From assembly GCF_019219025.1 (NCBI RefSeq), contig NZ_JAHUWN010000021.1, positions 51,915 through 115,914 on the forward strand: a DNA stretch of 64,000 nucleotides. Direction: 5' to 3'. The notes under the pieces were generated by a model. The model worked only from the letters and a program-made list of their open reading frames with translations, was not told the DNA's origin and searched no databases. Positions within the stretch are counted from its first letter, which is position 1, and each line of letters opens with the position of its first letter. This DNA comes from Bacillus sp. sid0103. Lineage in GTDB: Bacteria > Bacillota > Bacilli > Bacillales_B > DSM-18226. This document shows positions 1 through 8,106 of the stretch, piece after piece. The position numbers and the translations under genes are program-made.

Positions 1-50
1 TAGGGTGTCAGGCACTACCGATTGGTCAAGGATGGTCCCTGACACCTTTT
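1..50. repeat. Dispersed GTGTCAGGCAC hairpin, copy 1
   Basis: Inverted repeat with GGTGTCAGGCAC on the left and CCTGACACC on the right, followed by a T-run. Related copies occur near 33247, 39384, 40729, 45025 and 54146. Most can fold as terminator-like hairpins. It probably terminates whatever lies upstream of the window. Confidence 0.7.
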
Positions 51-93
51 TTGACAACCAATTATAGGTAACTTTTTATTATTCGTTTTTTCT

Positions 94-102
94 TGGTATA
101 AT
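94..102 (+). promoter_or_regulatory. Extended -10 promoter of rlmN-like gene
   Basis: TGGTATAAT fits an extended -10 element (TGnTATAAT). The -35 region is poor. It would give an untranslated leader of roughly 120 nt before the ATG at 232, which is long for a simple housekeeping gene. Confidence 0.5.
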
Positions 103-231
103 AGATAATGTTTTTAAATTTCTTTTGAGGTGTTTAATTCTATTTAAAGTCTTTTCACTACAAATATATAGCAATCTGAGTTGACAAGATAAATTTTAGG
201 AAGTTTTATTGTTACGAAAAGAGGGGAAATC

Positions 232-1290
232 ATGAGTAAACAGTCCATTTATGGATTAACGATAGATCAAATGGCAGCCTGGCTTGAAGAGCACGGTCAG
301 AAGAAGTCGCGGGCACAACAAGTTTGGGAAAATCTTTATCGAAAGCGTGTCACAGCTTTCTCGGAAATGACGGGTGTAAATCAAGCATGTCTTCAATTAC
401 TATCAGACAACTTCGAGATCCAAACCCTACAGGAGCACATTAAGCAAGAATCAGCTGATGGCACGATTAAGTTTCTGTTTAAACTGCAAGATGGCAACTT
501 AATTGAAACGGTTCTAATGCGTCAGAAATATGGTCTTTCTGTCTGTGTGACAACGCAAGTAGGCTGTAACATCGGCTGCAGTTTTTGCGCAAGTGGTTTA
601 TTAGCGAAAAGCCGGGATTTATCCAGTGGGGAAATTGTTGAGCAGATTATGAACGTACAACTCCATCTGGACAGCAAAGGTCAAGGAGAAACAGTCAGTC
701 ATGTGGTCGTGATGGGGATTGGTGAACCATTTGATAATTTTGAAAACCTATTAGACTTTATCAAGGTCATTAAAGATGATAAAGGGCTTGCGATTGCATC
801 TAGACGTATCACCGTATCAACCAGCGGTCTCGCGGACAAGATTGTCGAGTTTACGAATACAGGTCTACAGGTAAACCTGGCCGTCTCCTTGCATGCGCCA
901 AATAACGAACTTCGGACGCGTATTATGAAAATAAACCGTGCCATTCCTATTGAAAAATTAATGAGGGCGATGGAATATTACGTAAACGAAACAAACCGTC
1001 GGATAACCATTGAATATATTCTGTTGCGAGATGTAAATGATCATAAGCGGGAAGCCGAGCAACTTGCCGAACTCCTGCGTTCTCTAGGGCAGAAAGTCTA
1101 TGTAAACTTAATTCCATATAATCCGGTCGATGAACATAGTCAATACCAAAGAAGTGAAACTGAATCGGTATTGTCATTTTATGATACGTTGAAAAAGGGC
1201 GGGATTAATTGCAAAATCCGTCAAGAACATGGAACAGATATTGATGCGGCGTGCGGACAGTTACGTAGCAAACAAATAAGAAAAGCGTAA
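232..1290 (+). CDS. rlmN: RlmN-type 23S rRNA (A2503-C2) methyltransferase
   Basis: A 352-residue radical SAM enzyme that should methylate A2503 of 23S rRNA and probably A37 of some tRNAs in the cytoplasm. The radical SAM cluster motif CNIGCSFC (C112, C116, C119) is present. The motif [10 protein letters not shown] and the conserved catalytic cysteine in AACGQL (about C341) are typical of RlmN. The ATG at 232 follows AGAGGGG. The gene is alone: the usual Bacillus rlmN neighbours (phosphatase, PrkC-like kinase) are absent, so this may be a second RlmN paralogue. Cfr is the alternative family, but the motif wording here follows RlmN. Family assignment is firm; orthology to the housekeeping copy is not. 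Confidence 0.85.
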   Translation: MSKQSIYGLTIDQMAAWLEEHGQKKSRAQQVWENLYRKRVTAFSEMTGVNQACLQLLSDNFEIQTLQEHIKQESADGTIKFLFKLQDGNLIETVLMRQKYGLSVCVTTQVGCNIGCSFCASGLLAKSRDLSSGEIVEQIMNVQLHLDSKGQGETVSHVVVMGIGEPFDNFENLLDFIKVIKDDKGLAIASRRITVSTSGLADKIVEFTNTGLQVNLAVSLHAPNNELRTRIMKINRAIPIEKLMRAMEYYVNETNRRITIEYILLRDVNDHKREAEQLAELLRSLGQKVYVNLIPYNPVDEHSQYQRSETESVLSFYDTLKKGGINCKIRQEHGTDIDAACGQLRSKQIRKA

Positions 1291-1332
1291 GCACCGTAAT
1301 TTCCTAAATAAAGAATTCAATAGACATAAGAG

Positions 1333-1359
1333 GACCGGGCAGCGATACCCGGTCTTTTT
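1333..1359 (+). terminator. Intrinsic terminator after rlmN-like gene
   Basis: The stem GACCGGG/CCCGGTC with an 8-nt loop is followed directly by TTTTTA. It lies about 43 nt after the stop codon at 1290. Confidence 0.85.
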
Positions 1360-1433
1360 ATGTCGAATCGAATTCCGACATTCTTCTCTCCATTTCCCGG
1401 GAAAAAATCCTTTTAATTGAAGGATTGATTATA

Positions 1434-1459
1434 TTACTAATCAAACGTTTGGTTAGTAA
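1434..1459. promoter_or_regulatory. Palindromic operator-like site (TAATCAAACGTTTGGTTA)
   Basis: A near-perfect palindrome centred on AACGTT. The same motif recurs five times at 48670-48977 and once near 61554. Its size and symmetry suit a TetR- or MarR-type dimer site, but no protein partner can be assigned here. Confidence 0.45.
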
Positions 1460-1570
1460 CGAATGATTGGGAAGCGTGTCGAAGAGTGATTAATAAACGA
1501 AGAAATGCCTTTTATCGACTTGTTTTTTTATAAGAAGGCTATGTTAAAGCTTATTGTTGATTTTGGCACC

Positions 1571-1702
1571 CTGTTGATCAACGTTCCAGGCGCGAAGACT
1601 CCTGCGGGAGGACGGTGCAGGGGAGACCCCGCAGGAGCGCAGCGACGAGGAGGCTCCCCGGACCGCCCACGAACCGCACGCGCCTGGAGCGGAAATCAAC
1701 AG
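1571..1702. repeat. GC-rich dispersed Bacillaceae hairpin repeat
   Basis: The 132-bp element is bounded by inverted ends CTGTTGAT and ATCAACAG. Inside lie nested inverted repeats (CCAGGCGCG/CGCGCCTGG and CTCCTGCGGG/CCCGCAGGAG). G+C is far above the surroundings. I recognise very similar sequences as intergenic repeats in many Bacillaceae genomes. Their function is not known to me, and an RNA structure is plausible. Open frames through it are artefacts. The 1291-1783 gap holds only this element, the terminator at 1333 and the palindrome at 1434. Confidence 0.8.
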
Positions 1703-1783
1703 GCAAGGTTAACAGAGCCTATAAGAAAAATACAAAAAGGTATCTAATGATATTAGACACCTAGTTTTAACTGCTTGCTATCG

Positions 1784-3025
1784 TTACGCGTTAAATTTTT
1801 TAAAAATCAATGTGGCATTATGGCCGCCGAATCCTAATGAGTTGGATAAAACCACTTGAAGATCCTTCTTCTTTGCCACGTTAGGGACATAATCTAAATC
1901 AAGTTGTTCATCCGGTGTTTGATAATTGACGGTTGGCGGAATGATTCCTTCCTTGATGGCTAAAACAGAGAAAATGGCTTCAATAGCCCCTGTCGCTCCC
2001 AACAAATGACCGGTCATTGATTTGGTAGAACTGACCGATAATTGATAGGCATGTTGTTTAAAAACTTCTTTAATGGCTAATGTCTCATACAAATCATTAT
2101 AATATGTGGATGTCCCATGAGCATTGATGTAATCAACCTGTTCAGGGGAAATATCCGCATCGTCTAATGCTAATTTCATTGCACGTCCCGCACCTTCTCC
2201 GTCTGCTGCAGGTGTGGTAATATGATGTGCATCACCTGTAGCTCCATATCCGATTAATTCTCCATATATGGTCGCACCACGGGCGATAGCGTGTTCTAAT
2301 TCTTCTAGTACTACAATTCCTGCGCCTTCCCCTATAACAAATCCATCACGATTCTTATCAAAAGGCCGGCTCGCTGTTTTCGGATCTGGATTTTTTGAAA
2401 GGGCTGTCATATTAGAAAATCCGGCAACGGTCATCTCTGTAATCGTTGCTTCTGTTCCACCAGCAATCATCATATCAACATCCCCCTTTTGAATCACTCG
2501 GAATGCATCACCGATGGAATTGGCGCCTGAAGCACATGCCGTAACCGAACAATTGTTGATTCCTTTTGCTCCAAGTGCAATAGAAACTTGTCCAGCCGCC
2601 ATGTCCGGGATAAACATGGGAATAATAAACGGATTGACCCTTCTTTGACCTTTTTCAATAAATTTCCGATGTTGTTCCTCGAACTCACCTAAACCGCCAA
2701 TGCCGGATCCAATCCAAACACCAACCCGTTCAGGTTGAATATCCTCTCCGATTTGAATCCCTGCATCCTTTACAGCCATTTGACTCGCTGCCACAGCAAA
2801 CTGGCTATAACGACCCATTCTTCTCGCTTCTTTTTTATCCATAAATTCTTCTGGTGCGAAGCCTTTTACTTCTGCTGCGATTTTGATATCCACTTTTTCT
2901 ACATCAAATATGGTGGCAGGACCAATACCAGATACACCACTTTTAATTTGTTCCCATGTTGAATGAGCATCATTCCCCAAAGGAGTGACTGCTCCAATAC
3001 CTGTAATCACTACTCTTCTACTCAT
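1784..3025 (-). CDS. fabF: Beta-ketoacyl-ACP synthase II (FabF)
   Basis: A 413-residue condensing enzyme that elongates acyl-ACP with malonyl-ACP in cytoplasmic type II fatty acid synthesis. The catalytic triad is visible: C164 in TACASG, H303 in NAHGTST and H340 in TGHLLGATG. Length matches FabF. The ATG at 3025 follows GGGAGAG. In Bacillus the main fabF usually follows fabH; no fabH is present here, so this is probably a second FabF. The segment after the first histidine reads STYYNDLYE where I would expect STPxND, a small departure near the active site. Product class is certain, cellular role less so. Confidence 0.93.
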   Translation of the reverse strand: MSRRVVITGIGAVTPLGNDAHSTWEQIKSGVSGIGPATIFDVEKVDIKIAAEVKGFAPEEFMDKKEARRMGRYSQFAVAASQMAVKDAGIQIGEDIQPERVGVWIGSGIGGLGEFEEQHRKFIEKGQRRVNPFIIPMFIPDMAAGQVSIALGAKGINNCSVTACASGANSIGDAFRVIQKGDVDMMIAGGTEATITEMTVAGFSNMTALSKNPDPKTASRPFDKNRDGFVIGEGAGIVVLEELEHAIARGATIYGELIGYGATGDAHHITTPAADGEGAGRAMKLALDDADISPEQVDYINAHGTSTYYNDLYETLAIKEVFKQHAYQLSVSSTKSMTGHLLGATGAIEAIFSVLAIKEGIIPPTVNYQTPDEQLDLDYVPNVAKKKDLQVVLSNSLGFGGHNATLIFKKFNA

Positions 3026-3189
3026 CTAATGCTCTCTCCCACCCATTTATTAGGTACCTACATACGATTAGGAAAATCTATCCTCCATATAGTTTAACTA
3101 ATTCAGAGCGGCAGGACAAATCAATATCGGACAATGATTAAATTTAGGTTGAGTTCGGGCATCCGTTTAGTGGGTTAACATTATAGCAA

Positions 3190-3471
3190 CTATTTTGGGC
3201 AGGTGAACGTGGTTTTCAGTTTCATGAACCCGTACATTAAGCGTGCATTTCTACCTTTTTGCGTATGGGGATCTATTTTTGAGCTGAGGCATTTCATAAA
3301 TTGCTTATCACAATAACATGGGGAATTACCTTGGCTCAAACAGCGATCATGATGGTAGCAGCAGTTATCAACATCATTAATGGGTCTACCCGGCCCGCTG
3401 CATCCTGGGCCGCACCACCGATAGCCTGGAAAAATACATAGCGGCAGCAGGCTCCCTTTCCTACGTTTCAT
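3190..3471 (-). CDS. Small phospholipase A2-motif protein (parvovirus VP1-like)
   Basis: A 93-residue cysteine-rich protein. Residues 35-44 (DNCCYHHDRC) match the secreted phospholipase A2 active-site pattern DxCCxxHDxC, with the H41/D42 dyad. The upstream WCGPGCSGPG resembles the calcium-binding loop of PLA2 and of the parvovirus VP1 PLA2 domain. Related Bacillus proteins are often named parvovirus VP1-like. It has no clear signal peptide, although the N-terminus is basic then hydrophobic. The start follows a strong AGGAGGTG. It stands alone between fabF and a tiny CxxC gene. Lipase activity is inference; a spore-layer role is possible. Confidence 0.75.
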   Translation of the reverse strand: MKRRKGSLLPLCIFPGYRWCGPGCSGPGRPINDVDNCCYHHDRCLSQGNSPCYCDKQFMKCLSSKIDPHTQKGRNARLMYGFMKLKTTFTCPK

Positions 3472-3723
3472 TCATTTCACCTCCTGAGAGTTTATTACTA
3501 TATTAATATGAAAAATTACAAAACCTGATTAGACTGGTATTCTAAATAGGGTGTTGACCCCAGTGTGTCAGTAGAGTATCTGCCATTCGTGTGTGAATGT
3601 AATAAACAAATGATTTGTTTTTAATTGCTGGAACATGGTTATCTAACAAGCTATGTTGGAATATAAATAAACAAATAGCTTTAACATTATTAAATTTTTC
3701 ACTTGAAAGGGGAATCGATTCTT

Positions 3724-3834
3724 ATGGATTTTTGCATTTCATGTGGGAGTGAATTGTCCAAGTATGAGAGGAATAGAAGTGAATGTTGGGAGTGCATGGA
3801 TACGACCACTGAAGCTTATACAGAAGAGGAATAA
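3724..3834 (+). CDS. 36-residue double-CxxC microprotein
   Basis: A short frame starting at ATG 3724 and ending at TAA 3832-3834. It encodes CISC near the start and CWEC near residues 21-24, the layout of a one-zinc ribbon knuckle. AAAGGGG precedes the start by about 10 nt, and a stem-loop follows 36 nt after the stop. I do not recognise an orthologue. The four spaced cysteines, ribosome binding site and terminator are the case for coding. Confidence 0.5.
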   Translation: MDFCISCGSELSKYERNRSECWECMDTTTEAYTEEE

Positions 3835-3870
3835 TTTATATTCGTAATAACTCTACTTTGAGAATAAAAT

Positions 3871-3910
3871 TGGCCCCTTGTCCTTAATAAGGATAGGGGC
3901 CAGTGTATTT
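3871..3910. terminator. Bidirectional terminator
   Basis: A long stem TGGCCCC...GGGGCCA with inner pairing TCCTTA/TAAGGA, flanked by T-rich sequence on the plus strand and A-rich sequence on the left. It lies between the convergent 3724 and 3926 genes. Confidence 0.75.
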
Positions 3911-3925
3911 TTTTGAGCGTCGGTC

Positions 3926-4894
3926 TTATTGACTGGTATTGTAATCTAAACTTACATTGAAAAACATCTTCTTAAGTACATCCGAATACTTATTATAAAA
4001 ACTCTGATTCATTGTGGCACTTAAATGAAATTCGATTTCACCATTAATGATGAGCCCATCAAAGGTCATTTCAGAACCATTATTTTCTTCTAATAAAAAA
4101 GCGTCAAAACCCGTGTTTGTTTTTATTTTTTTATAATTAGAAATGTCCCCCGCATACTCTTCCCTATAATTACTTCCAGAGGCAACTACCTCTGCATCAT
4201 TTCCTTGATACAGCGCCCTTCCATCACCATTTGTTGGTTCAGGCCCTAAAACCCAGCCCTTTGGATAGTTAATCGTAAAACCAAATCTCCCGTTATGGTA
4301 GGTTTTCCAGCTAATTTGATTCTTTTTCCTTTCTGCTTCGATTCGTGCAGCTGCTGCAGCTTGCCTCTTTATTTCTTCAATTGCTGTTAATTCCAATCTA
4401 TCTACTTCCTCTGAAAAAGTAGTTAATGCCTCTTTCGCCCCTTCATCTTGTTTTAATTCACTAATGAGTTTTTGAGCTTCCTTATACTTCTTTTCTCTAA
4501 TTAGGAGTTTAATTGTTTCTACTTTTTCTGAGATTACATTAAATTGTGTCTTTCCTGCCTCTGCTGTTTCTAAATATTGCTTTATTTCCTTTTTAATGCT
4601 GCTCGATAAATTCTTTTCTTTGAGCAGGGTATTTCCTTTCGTTAAGGCTTCATCCCAATGTTTATTTTCTACACCTGCTTGAACTAGAGCCAGCGTTTGT
4701 AATGTTTGATAGATTTGCTTTGCCTCTTTATCATTTGGTTTTTCCTCTAATGCTAGTTCAAAAAGGCCGAGCGCTTTCTCATTCTCCCCTTTTGCCAATG
4801 CCAATTTTCCTTGTTCAAGGGCTTTATCGTATGTGTCATTACCGCATCCAGCTAACAGAATGCTTGAAAAAACGATTATCAATAGTTTTCTCAT
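3926..4894 (-). CDS. TPR-containing lipoprotein
   Basis: A 322-residue protein with a lipoprotein signal (basic start, hydrophobic stretch, lipobox LAGC with Cys17), so it should be anchored to the outer face of the membrane. Residues about 24-90 form TPR-like helices (ALxxGxxxKALGLFELALEEKP). An alanine/lysine/arginine-rich helix at about 168-192 links to a C-terminal domain beginning WKTYHNGRFGFTINYPKGW, the opening of PsbP/DUF-type modules in Bacillus lipoproteins. No conserved partner is adjacent. The function is unknown. Confidence 0.75.
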   Translation of the reverse strand: MRKLLIIVFSSILLAGCGNDTYDKALEQGKLALAKGENEKALGLFELALEEKPNDKEAKQIYQTLQTLALVQAGVENKHWDEALTKGNTLLKEKNLSSSIKKEIKQYLETAEAGKTQFNVISEKVETIKLLIREKKYKEAQKLISELKQDEGAKEALTTFSEEVDRLELTAIEEIKRQAAAAARIEAERKKNQISWKTYHNGRFGFTINYPKGWVLGPEPTNGDGRALYQGNDAEVVASGSNYREEYAGDISNYKKIKTNTGFDAFLLEENNGSEMTFDGLIINGEIEFHLSATMNQSFYNKYSDVLKKMFFNVSLDYNTSQ

Positions 4895-4966
4895 ATTTGT
4901 CTCTCCTATATTAGTGTCCTAAACGGTCTTCATATTTTCGAAAGATGCCAGTCATCTGATGTAAGT

Positions 4967-5950
4967 TTAATTAGTTACATCCAACAACACTTTTCCTTTG
5001 CTTAGACGGCTTTCTATTAATACGTGGGCTAAGGCCGCATCTTTCAATGGGAAGGTATGCCCGATTTTTATTTGTAAACTTCCATTTGCTAGATATTTGA
5101 AAACATGTTGTGCAGTGTCTTCTAGTATTTGCGGATTAAGCCTTCTTGTTGTACCTAGGCTAAATCCGAGGATAGAACGACAGCTGGAATGTAATTCGCT
5201 CGTTTTAAAATTTCCCGCAATACCACTGGAATTCCCAAAATGAACTAAGCGTCCATATAGGGCAAGGCATTCTAGACTTTTTTCCGAAACCCACCCAGCA
5301 ACTGAATCGAGAATTATATTGACCCCTTTGCCATCTGTCAACTCATTTACTTGTGTGGCGAAATCTTCTGTTTCATAGCAAATGACATGATCCGCCCCTG
5401 CCTCCAAAGCAACCGCTGCCTTGACTTCATTTCCAACTGTTCCAATCACTTTCCCGGCACCTAGTAGCTTTGCTAATTGAATGGCGGTTGTGCCCACTCC
5501 TCCTGCAGCCGAATGGATGAGGACTGTTTCGCCTTTCTCGATTCTCGCAATGTCAGCAAGAAGTTTGTAAGCTAGAAAAGAAACGGTCGGACATGCAGCT
5601 GCCGTTTCAAACCCGATATGATCTGGAATGGCAAAAGTAAGGGTTTCCTCTGCGACGATATATTCGGCATAGGAGCCGTTTGCAGGGAAGGCGACCACTC
5701 TTTGTCCAACCTTAAAACGTTGAACCTCCGAACCGACACTTTCGATAACCCCCGCAGCATCCAATCCCGGAACAAACGGAACCTTTCCGCCGCCCTTTTT
5801 ACCGTACCTTGTTTTAATATCCACAAAATTCACACTAGTCTTTTCAACCTTTATTAATACCTGTGAAGGTTTAATACTTGGAATCTCAATATCTGTATAC
5901 TTAAGAACCTCAGGACCCCCGAATTGCGTCGCGATAATTGCTTTCACCAT
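4967..5950 (-). CDS. Quinone oxidoreductase family NADPH dehydrogenase
   Basis: A medium-chain reductase of the zeta-crystallin/Qor group, about 327 residues. It has a GroES-like N-terminus with FVPGLDAAGVIESVG and a Rossmann dinucleotide motif AAGGVGTTAIQLAKLLGA. It lacks the catalytic zinc cysteines of alcohol dehydrogenases, as expected for this group. It likely reduces quinones or enones with NADPH. I chose the start MVKAII at 5950 because GGGAGGG lies just upstream and the family begins there; an upstream extension is AT-rich and not conserved in type. A second member of the family lies at 45116. Confidence 0.85.
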   Translation of the reverse strand: MVKAIIATQFGGPEVLKYTDIEIPSIKPSQVLIKVEKTSVNFVDIKTRYGKKGGGKVPFVPGLDAAGVIESVGSEVQRFKVGQRVVAFPANGSYAEYIVAEETLTFAIPDHIGFETAAACPTVSFLAYKLLADIARIEKGETVLIHSAAGGVGTTAIQLAKLLGAGKVIGTVGNEVKAAVALEAGADHVICYETEDFATQVNELTDGKGVNIILDSVAGWVSEKSLECLALYGRLVHFGNSSGIAGNFKTSELHSSCRSILGFSLGTTRRLNPQILEDTAQHVFKYLANGSLQIKIGHTFPLKDAALAHVLIESRLSKGKVLLDVTN

Positions 5951-6119
5951 TTTCCCTCCCTTTTTAGATATCCATGGCAGATTGCCTCGTTTTAGAAATA
6001 TTTTACTATTATTATAATATAAGTAAATCAGTGGTAGGAATAGTAAGAGTCTATTAAACCTCATTGGAGTTACTTTTTAATTGAATACTCGGGGTTGTTT
6101 GAATGCTGGGTGGGGGATT

Positions 6120-6380
6120 AGGGACGGGGGTATCTGAAATTAGCCTTGGCTGGTCTGAGTGCGACGGGGATTCGGACAACTTTTACTGAAATAAGCCATA
6201 GGTTGTCTGAATGCGTGGCCTTCTCGGACAGCTTTTACTGAAATTGGACTTCGGGTGTCCGAATGTGAGGCTTATTCGGACAGCATACACTGGAAATCCC
6301 TCAAAGTTGTCGGAATCCGAACCCCATTCTGACAGCACCAACAGAATTTCCCCCATCCTGGTCCGAATCACACACAAATT
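6120..6380. repeat. Degenerate 52-bp tandem array (TCGGACA core)
   Basis: The core TCGGACA (once TCTGACA) occurs at 6172, 6224, 6276 and 6328, exactly 52 bp apart. A more diverged unit lies on the left, near 6120. Units also share TTTTACTGAAAT and an upstream TGTCCGAAT-like half, so each can form a hairpin. The core and hairpin halves match those of the array at 48177. Open frames here are by-products. The 6065-6522 gap otherwise holds only the terminator at 6401. Confidence 0.8.
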
Positions 6381-6400
6381 CCCCCCCAAAAAAAAACTGC

Positions 6401-6443
6401 ATAAAAAAAGAATGGCTTGGAGAAGACTTCGAACCATTCTTAC
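6401..6443 (-). terminator. Terminator of TerB-like gene
   Basis: The inverted repeat AAGAATGG/CCATTCTT with an A-run on its left side acts as stem plus T-run for minus-strand transcripts. It lies downstream of the gene at 6523-6906. Confidence 0.7.
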
Positions 6444-6522
6444 GTGTATTTTACTTCGTTTTCTTATGCGAATTGTCTTGTGACCGATATTGAGATTCTC
6501 CATTTAAGAGATTTCAGATGTT

Positions 6523-6906
6523 TTAATGCTCTCGCTTTGATACGGATAATTCTTTTATTTTTCCAACCCAATCCTTAAAAGTCCCAAATTCGCTTGAAGC
6601 GAATCCGAAGTGCGTCTTAATAATGTGGACAAATTCGCTTTCATGATCGTGGAAAACTCCATCTGAATAGATGAGCTGGAAGATTTCGGTTAAGACAATA
6701 TATTTGGAGCGTTCACTTTTAAATTCATTTAAAATGTCCTCTAAGGAGAGACCTCTTAATTTATAATCCTCCAATTCCATTTCCCTTTGATATCGTTTTA
6801 ATAAGGAATTTTCATATATCGATAATTTGCCATCAATTCTGGCTAGCAGTGCAGCCAGTTCCAGAAATGCAATTTTCTCCTCTTGTTCTAGTTCTTCTAA
6901 GAACAT
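6523..6906 (-). CDS. TerB-like helical protein
   Basis: A 127-residue acidic, all-helical protein. The pattern KIAFLELAALLARIDGKLSIYE followed by a second helical half ending IYSDGVFHDHESEFVHII resembles the TerB/DjlA-like fold, which has paired acidic helices able to bind a divalent metal. Members are found in tellurite resistance operons and in many stand-alone genes. No ter genes are adjacent, so tellurite resistance should not be inferred. The ATG at 6906 follows GGAGAGG. Confidence 0.6.
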   Translation of the reverse strand: MFLEELEQEEKIAFLELAALLARIDGKLSIYENSLLKRYQREMELEDYKLRGLSLEDILNEFKSERSKYIVLTEIFQLIYSDGVFHDHESEFVHIIKTHFGFASSEFGTFKDWVGKIKELSVSKREH

Positions 6907-7114
6907 TACATACCTCTCCTTTTTATCTTTGTATTATTTATACGAAAATAGTCCCATTTGGTTTCAGTTTTTTCCGAAAGATAAAAGGCTAACAAAGCTA
7001 CCGTTCGCCTTTTACAGTAAATAGATCACGTTGTTTTCCGTTCTTTGTTACGAAATTGCATTCGTGTAAGAAGTACCACGCTCTTTTACCAAACAAATAA
7101 TCCCACACCAATCA

Positions 7115-7666
7115 TCAAGAGCTTCCAGACATTTTTTCCAATAATACTCGATTTTTCTTCCCAAACGTAAGCAGGCGATGTTCTTTTAATACCGAGAGCT
7201 GCTGCCGGATAACGTCCAGTGCTTCTGTATTTCCAAGAAACATCATTTGAATCCAGAAGAAACTCTCAAGCTTTGGCAACCCTGATATTTTCGAAATCAG
7301 CCAGCCCACTTTATCAATAATCCATGTTAAGATTCCGAAATACGTTAGAATATCAAAGAACGTGATAATAAAGATAATTGGCATTAACACACTAAAAAAG
7401 AAATCCACCTGCTCATTTGCCATAACGGAAGGGAATACAAATGAGGTCCCTTCATTTGCACAAGCAATTAACCAATTAAAGAACGATGCTATTTTATTTA
7501 TCATCCAAGACCCAATCTTTGTCGATAACATAAACCATGTGATCAGTAATTCTACGACCAGCAATGTTACAATGGATTTCCATTTCACCCTTCTTTTATT
7601 AGGAGAGCAAAAGTATATTAAGACTATCATTACTATTAGACCTAGTACATTAAACAAAAAGTACAC
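7115..7666 (-). pseudogene. Truncated concentrative nucleoside transporter (NupC type)
   Basis: The 183 residues align with the N-terminal part of bacterial CNT nucleoside transporters: TM helices near 1-20, 30-50, 60-78, 88-112, then GKLES-like GLPKLESFFWIQMMFLGNTEAL, as in NupC. Full-length members have about 390-400 residues. Similarity stops after the LGNTEALDVIRQQLSVLKEHRLLTF segment, and the tail is off-family. Another minus-strand frame just below reads KNVWKLLMIGVGLFVW, which could be a leftover transporter C-terminus, so an internal deletion with frame change is likely. The transport core is lost. A guanine riboswitch sits upstream. Confidence 0.75.
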
Positions 7667-7702
7667 GTGATCAACTCCTTTGGTATATAATTTTTTGTAT
7701 AG

Positions 7703-7763
7703 AAAAAAATCCTTACCTTTTCACACCTTCCACCACAGGACAGAAAGCATGAAAAAGTAAGGA
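7703..7763 (-). terminator. Riboswitch expression-platform terminator
   Basis: On the minus strand the arms TCCTTACTTTTTCA and TGAAAAGGTAAGGA pair around a 26-nt loop and are followed by seven T residues. It lies between the purine aptamer and the truncated transporter, where a ligand-induced terminator is expected. Confidence 0.85.
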
Positions 7764-7837
7764 CTGCTTTAATAAACAGGGTACAATCATCCAAGTAACT
7801 CTTAAAACTGGAACAATAATACGATTCTTTCATACTC

Positions 7838-7909
7838 CCTTGTAGTCCGGCATTTTTAACGGCTGCCAGGTAGAAACTATCAGACCACGCTCACTGATAT
7901 TATACAAGG
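7838..7909 (-). promoter_or_regulatory. Purine riboswitch aptamer, guanine type
   Basis: On the minus strand P1 pairs CCTTGTA with TACAAGG. The conserved core GTTTCTACC and the segment GACTAC are present. The C in GACTA (position 74 of the xpt aptamer) specifies guanine or hypoxanthine rather than adenine. Known relatives repress purine transport and salvage genes, which fits the CNT-type gene downstream. The 7667-8106 gap consists of this leader plus an AT-rich stretch with no gene that I can support. Confidence 0.92.
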
Positions 7910-8106
7910 AACTTTATTTCACAAATATTTAAGGAATAGAAGCACTCAATCTAAATTAGTTTATAGATGACTTCAATAGATTCTGTTAATGTTCTAATAA
8001 TTTTACTTATAGCATTATTAAGGATATTTCAGACTCAAAAAACAAGTGCAGTTTCGACGCCCTTGTCTTTTCCTCATCCTTTATCGCCCTACTCAACGTC
8101 TGTACC

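Noticed and set aside
232..1290. Cfr resistance methyltransferase
   Set aside because: Cluster-neighbouring motifs ([11 protein letters not shown]-terminal [16 protein letters not shown]) follow RlmN; no resistance-gene or mobile context is present.
1505..1747. Open frame of 80 codons through the GC-rich repeat
   Set aside because: It is proline/arginine-rich low-complexity translation of the structured repeat, with no ribosome site; the DNA repeat explains it.
3051..3060. FapR operator before fabF (palindrome TAGGTACCTA)
   Set aside because: It only partly resembles the FapR site and is too short to call without a motif scan.
6183..6503. Overlapping open frames on both strands
   Set aside because: They run through the degenerate 52-bp array and the terminator, and show no family resemblance or ribosome sites.
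7642..7833. 63-codon minus-strand frame upstream of the truncated transporter
   Set aside because: It overlaps the riboswitch terminator and has no family resemblance; the riboswitch expression platform explains the sequence.
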